A stretch of DNA of 64,000 bases, taken from the NCBI RefSeq assembly GCF_002899825.2, contig NZ_PPED02000001.1, positions 930,001 through 994,000 on the forward strand, written 5' to 3'. The notes under the pieces were generated by a model. It was not told the origin of the DNA. It was given only the letters and a program-made list of their open reading frames with translations, and made no database searches. Numbering within the stretch: position 1 is the stretch's first letter; each line of letters starts with the position of its first letter. A program made the position numbers and the translations under genes. Below are positions 34,687 to 44,133 of the stretch, piece after piece. This DNA is from Chryseobacterium phosphatilyticum (GTDB lineage: Bacteria > Bacteroidota > Bacteroidia > Flavobacteriales > Weeksellaceae).

Positions 34687-36654
34687 TTATTTGTAATTAG
34701 ATTTTTGAATAAAGTCATATAAATTTTCTACTATAGAGCATATTTTAGGATTTGATTTAAAATCATTCCAAGTTATTTGTTCTTTCTCTGTTAATTCTAA
34801 AACTTTATAACTGACTTCAGATTTGTTCATTAAAGTTCCCTCAGATTTATCCCAAATTTTATTTAACTCCGGAACATTTGCTTTGATATTCTTTAGCAAC
34901 TTTCCAATATAGTCACCTTTATAAGTCTCTTCATTTTTTCTTTTTAAGGAATTTGAAATCTTATCTTGAACTTTTTTAAAATCTTCTTCAGTTTTTACTG
35001 TTCTCTTATCACAGAAATTTATTAAAATTTTATCCCAAATATTAAATGGTAATAAATTTTCAATTTCTTTATAATCCTTAGTTGTATGATATTTAAAATT
35101 ATTATTCTCCTTTTCTATTTCTTCGTAGAAGAAATGTTTTTCATCTTTATAAGGACCATCATAATCAGAAATCAAAAATATTTTATTATTAATTGAGAAA
35201 GCATTTATTTTTTCTTTTAATTCATCTTCATCAAAATTATAATGATCAATATTACTTCCTGCATATTCAATGAAAGCAAATTCAATATCTTCTTTAGGAT
35301 AAACCTTTAGAGTATCTTTACAATAAGCTTTTAAAAATGCTTTCAAATAATTCCTATCAGAAATTCCCTCAACCCATATAGAACAATTCGCTAGAAATAC
35401 AGAAGAATTGGTTACACCAAGGTATTGAAGAGCAGAATTATCTCCATGATTAACATTTTTTACAATAAATTTATCCTTATTTATTTTATTAAATAAAAAA
35501 ATAGAAATATCTTCTTTTTCAATTGTTAAGTCTAAGAAATGATTTGAATGCGTAGATATAAAATAGGTTATTTTCTTTTCTTTTAAAAACTTATTGCTTG
35601 TAATCTGTTCTAGAAATAACCTCTGCATTCCCGGATGCAAATTAATTTCTGGCTCATCAATAAAAATAATACTATCATTTTCGCAAGTGTAAATTTTATA
35701 CATTAAAATAAATAAAGCTTGAATTCCATCGCCTAGCTCATGCAAATCTTTACTTTCTTCATCAATAAAAACATTAATAATTTCTGAATCATCTTTACCA
35801 TTGTGTTTATCATAAATATTAAATTTTGCTACAATTTCTACACGTTTACCATGAAAAAAGTTTTGAGATAAGAATTCTTCAAATTTTTCAAAACCTACCC
35901 TTTTGTCTTTTATATCGTTCCTTACATTTACAATTTGATAATATAAATCCATACCAGTAAAAACCTCAACCATTTCATTATCTAGGTGGTAGCTTTTTAT
36001 AATTGTATCTTTTAAAATATCTGTTGAAATTTTTGAAAAGCTATTATCATCTTTTCTTTGAAAAATTGAATGTGCCGTTCGAAGTGTTGGAATAAAAATT
36101 GTTTTCATCCCAGATTTTATTAACTTTTTCGAAATTGAATTAGTTAAATTATCAATCAGCTTATTAATTCTTTTTAGATCCGAATCATTAATACCGTAAA
36201 AATCTCCATTTAGACGAATATTACTGTTTTGAATAATTCCAACATTATTAAAAGCTAAAATATCTTTATTCTTATCCAGTAATTTTTTATTTTCGTTTTC
36301 AAAGTATAGATCATTCTTCTCAAATTTCACTAATTTAACTTCTCCATAATCACTCTCTAAATCTTTGACTAAGAAGCCTCCTAAATTTTGATGTCTCTTA
36401 TAGTTATTAAAAATTACATTTTCATCATTAATACTTAAATTCCAAAAGTTTATTAAATTTCTTATTTCTTCAATAAATATTTTTTTGCTTTGAGAAGTTG
36501 TTAAATTTCTAATGAATCGACTTTTACCACTGTTATTAGCACCTACAAAAAGATTAATGCTAGATGCATTATTTAACAATTTTAAAGTTCTATTTTCTTC
36601 ATTATAATATGATTTAAATGATTCTGATTCCTCTAAAATTATATCGTATTTCAT
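34687..36654 (-). CDS. OLD-like AAA ATPase with TOPRIM domain
   Basis: 655 residues from the ATG at 36654; a TTG at 36669 would add five. Walker A GANNSGKS (38-45), a long helical insertion, then Walker B FIDEPEINLHPG (about 328) and ISTHSNHFLD. A TOPRIM-like domain follows with the glutamate in WVEGISDRNYL (about 427) and DxD in LISDYDGPY (about 495). This ATPase plus TOPRIM layout is that of overcoming-lysogenization-defect nucleases, several of which act in phage defence. No partner gene (UvrD/GajB-like helicase, reverse transcriptase or toxin) is adjacent. The gene is visibly richer in A/T than its neighbours, which hints at transfer. Confidence 0.82.
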   Translation of the reverse strand: MKYDIILEESESFKSYYNEENRTLKLLNNASSINLFVGANNSGKSRFIRNLTTSQSKKIFIEEIRNLINFWNLSINDENVIFNNYKRHQNLGGFLVKDLESDYGEVKLVKFEKNDLYFENENKKLLDKNKDILAFNNVGIIQNSNIRLNGDFYGINDSDLKRINKLIDNLTNSISKKLIKSGMKTIFIPTLRTAHSIFQRKDDNSFSKISTDILKDTIIKSYHLDNEMVEVFTGMDLYYQIVNVRNDIKDKRVGFEKFEEFLSQNFFHGKRVEIVAKFNIYDKHNGKDDSEIINVFIDEESKDLHELGDGIQALFILMYKIYTCENDSIIFIDEPEINLHPGMQRLFLEQITSNKFLKEKKITYFISTHSNHFLDLTIEKEDISIFLFNKINKDKFIVKNVNHGDNSALQYLGVTNSSVFLANCSIWVEGISDRNYLKAFLKAYCKDTLKVYPKEDIEFAFIEYAGSNIDHYNFDEDELKEKINAFSINNKIFLISDYDGPYKDEKHFFYEEIEKENNNFKYHTTKDYKEIENLLPFNIWDKILINFCDKRTVKTEEDFKKVQDKISNSLKRKNEETYKGDYIGKLLKNIKANVPELNKIWDKSEGTLMNKSEVSYKVLELTEKEQITWNDFKSNPKICSIVENLYDFIQKSNYK

Positions 36655-36666
36655 ACATAGTTTTTC

Positions 36667-36674
36667 CAAAAATA
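36667..36674 (-). promoter_or_regulatory. -7 box of the OLD-like gene
   Basis: The minus strand reads TATTTTTG, ending 12 bp before the ATG, and lies immediately after the ferritin terminator. Confidence 0.55.
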
Positions 36675-36684
36675 CAAAAACTAT

Positions 36685-36716
36685 CTAAAAAAATCTGTCA
36701 GCTTTCTGACAGATTT
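36685..36716 (-). terminator. Terminator of the ferritin gene
   Basis: AAATCTGTCAG pairs perfectly with CTGACAGATTT over CTTT, followed on the minus strand by TTTTTT. Confidence 0.9.
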
Positions 36717-36745
36717 TCAAACGATTTTGATCTACCGAACAGGTT

Positions 36746-37297
36746 TTAGGGATTGTTCCCGGTGGCATTCTGAGCCAATGGCACATCATTAGGTGCCTCC
36801 TGTAAAGTTTTATCTAAAGTAAATAAAGATTCATCCGTGGCACGGTCGCCTCCGGCAATTTTTAATTTATCTATTAAGTTCTGAGCCAGTGTTTCTTCTT
36901 CAATTTGCTCCTGTACAAACCACTGCATAAAATTCCATGTCGCCCAGTCCTTTTCTTCCATGGAAAGGTCTACAATTCTGTAAATAGCCGTTGTATTATC
37001 AACTTCGTGTTTAAATACACCATCAAAGCAAGCGGTAAGGCTGTCAGGATCTGAAGGCGGAGCAGGAATAGCGTCCACTTTTGGTTTTCCACCTCTGTTT
37101 AAGATATATTCCATGAATTTAATCGAATGGTTTCTTTCTTCCTGTGCGTGTCTGTACAAAAAGTTGGCAATTCCCTGATATCCTTTATCATCTGCCCAAA
37201 TTCCATAAGATAAAAAAACGTGTGATGCATGAATCTCCTTATTCATCTGGTCACTAAGTGCTTTTTCCATGTTGGTGGAAAGTCTTTTAGTATTCAT
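36746..37297 (-). CDS. ftnA: Ferritin
   Basis: 183 residues forming a four-helix ferritin. Ferroxidase-centre residues are visible in NKEIHASHVFLSYG (Glu), HAQEERNHSIKF (Glu, Glu, His) and FVQEQIEEE. No heme-ligand methionine pattern of bacterioferritin is seen. It stores iron as a 24-mer. It has its own promoter and terminator, so it is monocistronic. The tail (about 20 residues, ending NATGNNP) is longer than in E. coli FtnA and likely disordered. Confidence 0.93.
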   Translation of the reverse strand: MNTKRLSTNMEKALSDQMNKEIHASHVFLSYGIWADDKGYQGIANFLYRHAQEERNHSIKFMEYILNRGGKPKVDAIPAPPSDPDSLTACFDGVFKHEVDNTTAIYRIVDLSMEEKDWATWNFMQWFVQEQIEEETLAQNLIDKLKIAGGDRATDESLFTLDKTLQEAPNDVPLAQNATGNNP

Positions 37298-37332
37298 AAT
37301 GTTATATTTTGGTGATTATAGAGTTAATCATG

Positions 37333-37340
37333 CAAATATA
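37333..37340 (-). promoter_or_regulatory. -7 box of the ferritin gene
   Basis: The minus strand reads TATATTTG, a full match, ending 35 bp before the ATG. Confidence 0.6.
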
Positions 37341-37642
37341 GTTCCGATAAAGTTTTTATTTTCAACCAAATACCACACAAACTATTTATATAAATCTGAT
37401 AATCATTATTTTGTGTTAATAATTTATATCTATTCTAAAATAAAATCTTTAAGTTTTGTGGTATAAGGTTATATCTCAAACTGCTGGACATTTACTCTTG
37501 TCTACCTCCTGATTATTTCAGAACGACAAACTTTGTGTTGTATCACACAAGATTATGATGATGACTTATTCTGGTCATTCCGTAGGAATCCAAACTCCTT
37601 TTTAATGATAGAACTGGACAATATGTTGAAGTAAACGATGCT

Positions 37643-37679
37643 CAAAAAAAGAGGTTCAACATAAAGTTAAACCTCTTCT
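37643..37679 (-). terminator. Terminator of the GH10-like gene
   Basis: AAGAGGTTCAAC pairs with GTTAAACCTCTT (one mismatch) over ATAAA, followed on the minus strand by TTTTTTT. Confidence 0.85.
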
Positions 37680-37706
37680 AAGTTATATAAGATCTCTGGC
37701 AGCGAA

Positions 37707-39326
37707 TTACTTCACTTTTTTTGCCATATAATCACTTTCATTTCCCAGCCTGTCTATCGCTTTAATGGCTAATGCATTAAGCTTTTTTCCGTCTTTAAAC
37801 TTGGGAATATCTTTGGAAAGAGTATCCAGCGTCATAATTTCTGTTTCCCAAACGCCATTGTATTGCTTGAAAAGAACCCATTGAAAGACATTTGCTATAT
37901 TCCTAGAACTCCAGCTTGCCTGTGCAAAGCTTCCGTTATCCGTAATAAACAAGGTAGGTGTCTGCAATGGAACGGCTTTGATCCATGGCGTTTTCGGAAC
38001 TAATGCTTTTTCACTGTATGGCCCGTTTTTCAGGGTGGGAAGCATACTGGCATTTTTTGTCAATCCGGCAATGCTCCAATGAATTTCTCCGGCATCCTTT
38101 TTCAGGATGTTTCTGGAAATTTCAATCTGGTTCCTGATTTCTGTCGGACGATCCGAGACTTTGATCTCAACGGTATTCAGCCCCGGCCATAAGTGACGAT
38201 TCATGGTATTTTCAGACTGCCACCAGCTTAACAAGGCTTCGAAGCCTTGTCCTTTAGAATCAATCGGCCAGTATAATTGTGGTGAGAAATAATCTACCCA
38301 ACCTCTGTTTAACCATAATTTAGCATCAGCATATAACTCGTCAAATTGAGAGGATCCAACAATTCCGGCCGGATATCCGGGTTTCCAGATTCCAAAAGGA
38401 CTGATTCCAAATTTCACATAACTTTTTTCAGCGTGAATTTCTTTATAAATCCGTTCAACAAATTTATTGACGTTATCTCTTCTCCAGTCTGCTCTTGATA
38501 ATGTTCCTCCACTGCCTACATAAGCACTCCATGTTGCGTTATCAGGAAAATCTGCTCCTTTGTTGTAGGTTGCATAAGGATAAAAGTAATCATCGAAGTG
38601 AATGGCATCAATATCATATCTTGTGACAATATCCTTTACCACATTGGAAACGTGGCCTTGCGTTTTAGGATTAGCAGGATCAAACCAATACATTCCGTTT
38701 TTTAGCCTTACAACAATGTCTGAAAGTTTATTGGCCATAGAAAGTCCATTGACAGCACCTCCATTGGTATGGTGAGCACGGTAAGGATTAAGCCATACAT
38801 GAAGTTCCAATCCTCTTTTGTGTGATTCTTCAATCCAAAACTGAAGGGGATCATAATTGGGATAAGGAGCTGTTCCGGTTTCTCCTGTCAGAAAATAAGA
38901 CCACGGTTCGATATTACTGGTATACAAAGCATCTGCCGACGGTCTGATTTGAAAAATAGCTGCATTGAAGTTGTTATTTTTCAACATATCAAGCATATTG
39001 ATTGCTTCAGCTTTCTGTTGATCTACCGTAAGATCATTTCTTGAAGGCCAGTTGATATTAGCTACACTGGCGATCCATGCTCCGCGAAATTCCCTTTTAA
39101 TCTCGGGAAGATTCGTTCTGAACACCTCATCTGCAGATGTTGGAGGTGTTACCGTTGTCGGTTTTGTTGCCGCTACAGGAGGTTTGGGTTGAGTGGTATT
39201 GTTGTTGGGTTTTGTTGTATTTTTAACGGGAGGAGTCTTCGTAGCATTGTTCTGAACGGAACATGAGGTACTGTAAGACGCAAAAACTCCCAATAAAACG
39301 ATAAGTTTTAATTTATTCATTTTCAT
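37707..39326 (-). CDS. Family 10-like glycosyl hydrolase lipoprotein (GHL10/YngK-like)
   Basis: 539 residues. Lipoprotein signal with lipobox STSC near residue 22, then a long Thr/Pro/Asn-rich linker (about 25-68), then a GHL10 TIM-barrel domain (about 75-400) with REFRGAWIASVANINWPS, AAIFQIRPSADALYTS, LHVWLNPYRAHH and DAIHFDDYFYP. A small beta domain ends the protein. Related proteins act on glycans, some on peptidoglycan or exopolysaccharide; the substrate here is unknown. The linker suggests display at the outer membrane. An alternative ATG lies two codons downstream at 39320. Confidence 0.88.
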   Translation of the reverse strand: MKMNKLKLIVLLGVFASYSTSCSVQNNATKTPPVKNTTKPNNNTTQPKPPVAATKPTTVTPPTSADEVFRTNLPEIKREFRGAWIASVANINWPSRNDLTVDQQKAEAINMLDMLKNNNFNAAIFQIRPSADALYTSNIEPWSYFLTGETGTAPYPNYDPLQFWIEESHKRGLELHVWLNPYRAHHTNGGAVNGLSMANKLSDIVVRLKNGMYWFDPANPKTQGHVSNVVKDIVTRYDIDAIHFDDYFYPYATYNKGADFPDNATWSAYVGSGGTLSRADWRRDNVNKFVERIYKEIHAEKSYVKFGISPFGIWKPGYPAGIVGSSQFDELYADAKLWLNRGWVDYFSPQLYWPIDSKGQGFEALLSWWQSENTMNRHLWPGLNTVEIKVSDRPTEIRNQIEISRNILKKDAGEIHWSIAGLTKNASMLPTLKNGPYSEKALVPKTPWIKAVPLQTPTLFITDNGSFAQASWSSRNIANVFQWVLFKQYNGVWETEIMTLDTLSKDIPKFKDGKKLNALAIKAIDRLGNESDYMAKKVK

Positions 39327-39331
39327 AGCCG

Positions 39332-39339
39332 CAAAACTA
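39332..39339 (-). promoter_or_regulatory. -7 box of the GH10-like gene
   Basis: The minus strand reads TAGTTTTG. Only five bases separate it from the ATG at 39326, so either the mRNA is leaderless or translation starts at 39320. Confidence 0.5.
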
Positions 39340-39408
39340 CTTTAAATTATATTTTACAATTTGGATTATTCCATTGAAAAAATAAACATTTTTTCTAATG
39401 TATCAGAA

Positions 39409-39438
39409 AAAAAGCCTCGAAAAATCGAGGCTTTGATT
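39409..39438 (-). terminator. Terminator of typA
   Basis: AAAGCCTCGA pairs perfectly with TCGAGGCTTT over AAAA, with T-runs on the minus strand. Confidence 0.9.
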
Positions 39439-39456
39439 TTATTTATAAGAATGTTA

Positions 39457-41262
39457 TTACGCTTTAGCTGATCTTTCCACTCTTTTTCTTTCTTCTTCAG
39501 AAAGAAGTTTCTTTCTCATTCTGATGAAGTTTGGAGTTACCTCAATCGCTTCATCACCCTGAATATATTCCATACATTCTTCTAGTGAGAATAAGATTTT
39601 TGGAGCAACACCGGTATCTTTATCTTTACCTGAAGCTCTCATGTTATTCAACTGTTTTGCTTCAACGATGTTTACAACCAGGTCTCCCGGTTTGTTTTGT
39701 TCACCGATGATCATTCCTGCATAGATTTCCTCACCCGGATCAACGAAGAACTTCCCTCTGTCTTGTAGTTTCGCAATAGAATATTCTGTAGCCGGCCCTT
39801 GAGTTTTGCTGATTAATACCCCATTGTTTCTTCCAGGAATAGCACCTTTGAAAGGCTTATATTCAGTGAAACGGTGTGCCATGATCGCTTCACCTGCCGT
39901 AGCGGTCAACATCTGAGAACGTAATCCGATCAAACCTCTTGAAGGAATCTCGAATTCCATGTGCTGCATTTCACCTTTTGTTTCCATAATGTGAAGGTCA
40001 CCTTTTCTCTGAGTAGCAAGGTCAATCACTCTTGAAGCATACTCTTCAGGAACATCAACAACTAAAGATTCATAAGGCTCACAACTTACACCATCAATTT
40101 CTCTTAAGATAACCTGTGGCTGACCAATTGTCATTTCATATCCTTCTCTTCTCATAGTTTCAATTAAAACGGATAAGTGAAGAATACCTCTACCAAATAC
40201 TAAGAAAGTGTTTGCATCATCAGTCTGCTGAACTCTTAATGCAAGGTTTTTCTCTAACTCTTTAGTTAATCTTTCTTTCAGGTGGTTGGAAGTAACATAT
40301 TTACCATCTTTACCAAAGAAAGGTGAATTGTTGATCGAGAACGTCATGTTCAATGTAGGCTCATCAATTGCAGTTCTTTCCAATGGCTCTGGATTTTCAA
40401 GATCTACGAAAGAATCTCCGATCTGGAAAGCATCGAAACCTACTACAGCACAGATATCTCCTGCTTTTACTTCAATTACTTTTTTCTTTCCTAATCCTTC
40501 GAAAACGTAAAGCTCTTTTACTTTTCCTTTCACCACTTTACCATCTGCCTGAGCTAAACCAATCCATTGAGATTCTTTAAGCTCTCCTCTGGTTACTTTT
40601 CCGATAGCAATTCTTCCTAAGAAAGAAGAGTAATCAAGAGAAGTAATCTGCATCTGAAGATTTCCTTCAGTTACTTTTGGAGCAGGAACATATTGTAAGA
40701 TTCCATCTAATAATGGTAAAATATCTTCAGTTTGTTCTAATGAAGTGTTGAACCAACCTTGTTTAGAAGAACCGTAGAATGTTGGGAAATCCAACTGCTC
40801 TTCAGTAGCCTCCAGGTTGAAGAATAAATCAAATACCTGATCGTGAACTTCATCCGGACGACAGTTTGGTTTGTCTACTTTATTAATAACAACTAATGGT
40901 CTTAAACCTAATTCCAACGCTTTCTGAAGTACGAATCTTGTTTGAGGCATTGGTCCTTCGAAGGCATCCACCAACAAGATAACTCCATCAGCCATTTTCA
41001 ATACTCTTTCTACTTCCCCACCAAAATCGGCGTGACCAGGAGTATCGATTACGTTAATTTTTGTGTCTTTATAAGTAACAGAAATATTCTTGGATAAGAT
41101 CGTGATCCCTCTTTCTCTTTCAAGATCATTGTTATCCATAATTAATTCCCCACTCTCCTGATTTTCTCTGAAAATGTTGGTAGCGTGGATGATCTTGTCA
41201 ACCAAAGTTGTTTTTCCGTGGTCAACGTGTGCGATAATCGCAATATTTCTAATGTTTTGCAT
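39457..41262 (-). CDS. typA: Ribosome-associated translational GTPase TypA/BipA
   Basis: 601 residues, the usual length. G1 AHVDHGKTTL (residues 11-20), G2 RERGITI, G3 DTPGHADFGGE, G4 NKVDKP. EF-G-like domains II, III and V follow, with the BipA-specific C-terminal domain (RMRKKLLSEEERKR). It binds the 70S ribosome and is needed for 50S assembly and growth under cold or other stress. It stands alone between its own promoter and terminator. Confidence 0.97.
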   Translation of the reverse strand: MQNIRNIAIIAHVDHGKTTLVDKIIHATNIFRENQESGELIMDNNDLERERGITILSKNISVTYKDTKINVIDTPGHADFGGEVERVLKMADGVILLVDAFEGPMPQTRFVLQKALELGLRPLVVINKVDKPNCRPDEVHDQVFDLFFNLEATEEQLDFPTFYGSSKQGWFNTSLEQTEDILPLLDGILQYVPAPKVTEGNLQMQITSLDYSSFLGRIAIGKVTRGELKESQWIGLAQADGKVVKGKVKELYVFEGLGKKKVIEVKAGDICAVVGFDAFQIGDSFVDLENPEPLERTAIDEPTLNMTFSINNSPFFGKDGKYVTSNHLKERLTKELEKNLALRVQQTDDANTFLVFGRGILHLSVLIETMRREGYEMTIGQPQVILREIDGVSCEPYESLVVDVPEEYASRVIDLATQRKGDLHIMETKGEMQHMEFEIPSRGLIGLRSQMLTATAGEAIMAHRFTEYKPFKGAIPGRNNGVLISKTQGPATEYSIAKLQDRGKFFVDPGEEIYAGMIIGEQNKPGDLVVNIVEAKQLNNMRASGKDKDTGVAPKILFSLEECMEYIQGDEAIEVTPNFIRMRKKLLSEEERKRVERSAKA

Positions 41263-41280
41263 ATAGGATTTTTACGGGTG

Positions 41281-41288
41281 CAAAAATA
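41281..41288 (-). promoter_or_regulatory. -7 box of typA
   Basis: The minus strand reads TATTTTTG, ending 18 bp before the ATG at 41262. Confidence 0.55.
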
Positions 41289-41495
41289 GTGATTTTAAAT
41301 GAATTAATTAAAATGTTTATGCAATATTTAACAATTTCATAATGAGAATTTTAGATAATTCTACTTTAATCGACCTAAAAAATATAGAACAAACAGCTTC
41401 TGTGATTACCTTAATTTCACTCTATTTTAAAATAATTCCAGGGAATAGTTCAGATAATGGTAAATAAGGCATTCGATACTTAGTCATGTCTTTTA

Positions 41496-41750
41496 TTAAT
41501 GTCTTATCAATCGATACAGCAATACTACATCAATTAATACAACAATAATAAATTTCATCAGGAAAGATTTCTTGGAAATTTTATGATTAAAGAGAATCAT
41601 TCCTGAAGCAGCTCCTACAATCCCACCCAGCAACGAAATTCCTAAAAGAGTATTTTCAGAAATCCGCCATTGATGTTTTTGGGCTTGCCATTTATCAAAT
41701 CCAAAGACACCAAAGGCAGTCAGGTTGATGATGAGTAAAAAAGGGATCAT
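41496..41750 (-). CDS. DUF1294 family membrane protein
   Basis: 84 residues with three hydrophobic segments and the DUF1294 signature FGFDKWQAQKHQWRISENTLL followed by GGIVGAASGM; the signature is read here as DKWQAQ, WRISE and LLGGI. The family is of unknown function and sometimes fused to cold-shock domains, which is not the case here. A TATTTTTG box lies 18 bp upstream (41769-41776). Confidence 0.88.
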   Translation of the reverse strand: MIPFLLIINLTAFGVFGFDKWQAQKHQWRISENTLLGISLLGGIVGAASGMILFNHKISKKSFLMKFIIVVLIDVVLLYRLIRH

Positions 41751-41768
41751 TCTAAAATTAATTTAATG

Positions 41769-41776
41769 CAAAAATA
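41769..41776 (-). promoter_or_regulatory. -7 box of the DUF1294 gene
   Basis: The minus strand reads TATTTTTG. Confidence 0.5.
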
Positions 41777-41818
41777 AAGTTTAATTTAAATATAGCTGAG
41801 GCTGAAGAAGATTTATCA

Positions 41819-41847
41819 TTGTACCGGACTAAGATTTTTTAAATTTG
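41819..41847 (+). promoter_or_regulatory. Promoter with -33 and -7 elements
   Basis: TTG at 41819-41821 and TAAATTTG at 41840-41847 are 18 bp apart, close to the Bacteroidota optimum. It drives the gene at 41868. Confidence 0.6.
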
Positions 41848-41864
41848 CAGTCTATAAAAAATAA

Positions 41865-42224
<360 letters not shown>

Positions 42225-42262
42225 TTCAGCAATTTTTAAAATAAAATTTTCAATAGTATAAA

Positions 42263-42297
42263 AAAAGCCCGGAATGTCTAAATTCCGGCTTTATAAT
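42263..42297. terminator. Bidirectional terminator
   Basis: AAAAGCCCGGAAT pairs with ATTCCGGCTTT (one bulged C), flanked by A- and T-runs, between convergent genes. Confidence 0.8.
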
Positions 42298-42309
42298 TTT
42301 TAATGTGAA

Positions 42310-42858
42310 CTATATACCTTGTTCCACATGTTTTCCTTCTTTGAATTCTTCTACCATTTTAGCATTAAAGGCAGGAAGATCTTTTGGAGTTCTGCTTGTT
42401 ACCAATCCGTTGTCCACGACAACTTCCACATCTTCCCAATGAGCTCCGGCATTTATTAAATCTTTACTAATTGAATGTACAGAAGTCATATTTCGACCAT
42501 TTACCACTTCAGCATTAATAAGTATTTGTGGTCCATGGCAGATGGCTGCAACCGGCTTATTTTGTATAAAGAAATCCTTTACAAAGGCCAGCGCCTTATC
42601 ATCAGTCCTCAGCTTATCAGGATTAAGAACACCTCCGGGAAGCACTAACGCATCATAATCTGAAGCTTTAACCTCGCTCAATGTTCTGTCAACACTATAT
42701 TCTTTTCCCCAGTCTTTTTCAGCCCAGGCTTTGATGGTACCGGATTCAGGGCTTACAATGTCTGCCCTCCATCCCTGCTGCTCCAGATATTCTTTTGGAG
42801 ATTGAAGTTCACTTTCCTCGAAACCGCTTGTAGCAAGAATTGCAATTTTTTTTGACAT
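42310..42858 (-). CDS. DJ-1/PfpI family protein (type 1 glutamine amidotransferase-like)
   Basis: 182 residues from the ATG at 42858 (MSKKIAILATSGFEESEL); the frame extends to 42909 without homology. The nucleophile elbow AAICHGPQ holds the reactive cysteine (about residue 105), with the DJ-1/PfpI Glu in GFEESE and the LVLPGGV segment. The YhbO/PfpI branch is implicated in protein and nucleotide deglycation and stress resistance; the activity cannot be settled from sequence. Confidence 0.9.
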   Translation of the reverse strand: MSKKIAILATSGFEESELQSPKEYLEQQGWRADIVSPESGTIKAWAEKDWGKEYSVDRTLSEVKASDYDALVLPGGVLNPDKLRTDDKALAFVKDFFIQNKPVAAICHGPQILINAEVVNGRNMTSVHSISKDLINAGAHWEDVEVVVDNGLVTSRTPKDLPAFNAKMVEEFKEGKHVEQGI

Positions 42859-42945
42859 AATATTATATTTTGGTGTTATTTGATTAAAAGAGAAAATATG
42901 ATGCCGCATTGTATAATAAAATGCTAAAAAAAGTTAAATAGATAC

Positions 42946-42982
42946 CACGGAAAAGCCACCTTTTTCAAGGTGGCTTTTCTGT
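42946..42982 (-). terminator. Terminator of the YceI gene
   Basis: AAAAGCCACC pairs with GGTGGCTTTT over TTTTTCAA. Confidence 0.88.
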
Positions 42983-42999
42983 ATTGAAAGTGTATTCAA

Positions 43000-43674
43000 T
43001 TATTTTTTTGCTTTAACATCGATGGCAATTTCGATATCTTTACTGATCATCCATTCAGCAGGATCAGCTTCTGAAGTACCGAATTTGATTCCCCAATCTG
43101 TTCTGTTTACTGTAAACTTAGCCTGAATATCTGCAGAATTATCTGTAACATCTACTTTAGCAGGGAAAGAAACATTCATTGTTTTTCCTGATAAGGTAAG
43201 GTTTCCGCTTACTGTCTTATTAGCTCCTGCTACCGCATCCTTAGGTGCTTCTTTTAAATCTGCTACGCTTGTAATTTTAAAATCTGACACCGGGTTCTTT
43301 GCTACATCAAAGAAATCAGCGCTTTTTAAATGCGTTTCAAGCTCTGCAGGTTTTTTATCTTTTTCTGTTACTGAAGCAGGATCAACTTTAATAGAAGCCA
43401 TATCAATATTGAAGTTTCCGGCTACAACTTGTCCTCCTTCAATATTTAAATCTCCAGATTTTACGTTAAGAGTTCCCCAACGAGGTGCAAAACCTCCTTT
43501 ATGAAAGGCTTTCCAGTTTACTACAGAAGTTGTGGTATCTACCGTTAATGTTTCTCCTTTTCCTTCTGCAACAGCTTGCTCTGTAGCTACTGCTGTATCT
43601 GTTTTTTCTTTACTGTTACATGATGCTGCAAGCAATCCTACTGCTACTAATGCAATTACGCTAATTTTTTTCAT
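43000..43674 (-). CDS. YceI family lipoprotein
   Basis: 224 residues. A lipoprotein signal (LLAASC, Cys about 19), a short Ala/Glu/Thr-rich linker, then a YceI domain (about 42-222) with SVVNWKAFHKGGFAPRWGTLNVKSG, read as VVNWKAFHK and RWGTLNVKSG, HLKSADFFDVAKNP, and VNRTDWGIKFGTS. YceI lipocalins bind long isoprenoids or lipids in the periplasm. It is monocistronic, with a TATTTTTG box about 50 bp upstream. Confidence 0.92.
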   Translation of the reverse strand: MKKISVIALVAVGLLAASCNSKEKTDTAVATEQAVAEGKGETLTVDTTTSVVNWKAFHKGGFAPRWGTLNVKSGDLNIEGGQVVAGNFNIDMASIKVDPASVTEKDKKPAELETHLKSADFFDVAKNPVSDFKITSVADLKEAPKDAVAGANKTVSGNLTLSGKTMNVSFPAKVDVTDNSADIQAKFTVNRTDWGIKFGTSEADPAEWMISKDIEIAIDVKAKK

Positions 43675-44133
43675 ATTGAACTGTTTAAAAAAGTTTATTT
43701 AAAATCTTTGTTGTTTTCGGATACAAAAATAGAAAAACATTATGATTGACATCTTATCATATATCAAGAAATGCTCTGCTACAATTTATGATAACTAATG
43801 GTGAAAAATATAGAAAATCTTACATCATTTTGTCAAAAAACATCAACACAATCACATATATTGAAAAGTAAATAACAAACCACCTTATATATTGAAAATA
43901 AATAGTAATTTTACACAAAACACAATCAACAAAATACATAATTACTTAATTAATTATAAAATCAACAAAAACAATTACATGAATTTAAAAAATTAAGACA
44001 AAACATTTATCACCCTAATAATCTACTATATGAAACAATAAATAAGAAAATAACAAACAGATCCCCCTTTCACCTATACCCTCTAAAATATGAAATAAAA
44101 ATAATTATTCTTTAAAAAAACACCTTCAGCTAT
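43675..44133. other. Very AT-rich intergenic region
   Basis: 459 bp between divergent genes. It holds the YceI promoter box (43724-43731) and two direct copies of ATATATTGAAAA(G)TAAATA (about 43857 and 43890). No small gene or RNA was recognised; no clear TAnnTTTG box for the gene at 44134 was found. Confidence 0.55.
43724..43731 (-). promoter_or_regulatory. -7 box of the YceI gene
   Basis: The minus strand reads TATTTTTG, ending 49 bp before the ATG at 43674. Confidence 0.5.

Larger units (their letters stand above)
37298..37706. other. Intergenic region between ferritin and the GH10-like lipoprotein
   Basis: Holds the ferritin promoter (37333-37340) and the terminator of the GH10-like gene (37643-37679). 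No iron-responsive operator or small gene could be recognised in the rest. Confidence 0.6.

Noticed and set aside
34687..36654. A multi-gene defence island around the OLD-like gene
   Set aside because: Both neighbours are housekeeping (ychF, ferritin) and no helicase, nuclease, toxin or reverse transcriptase lies near.
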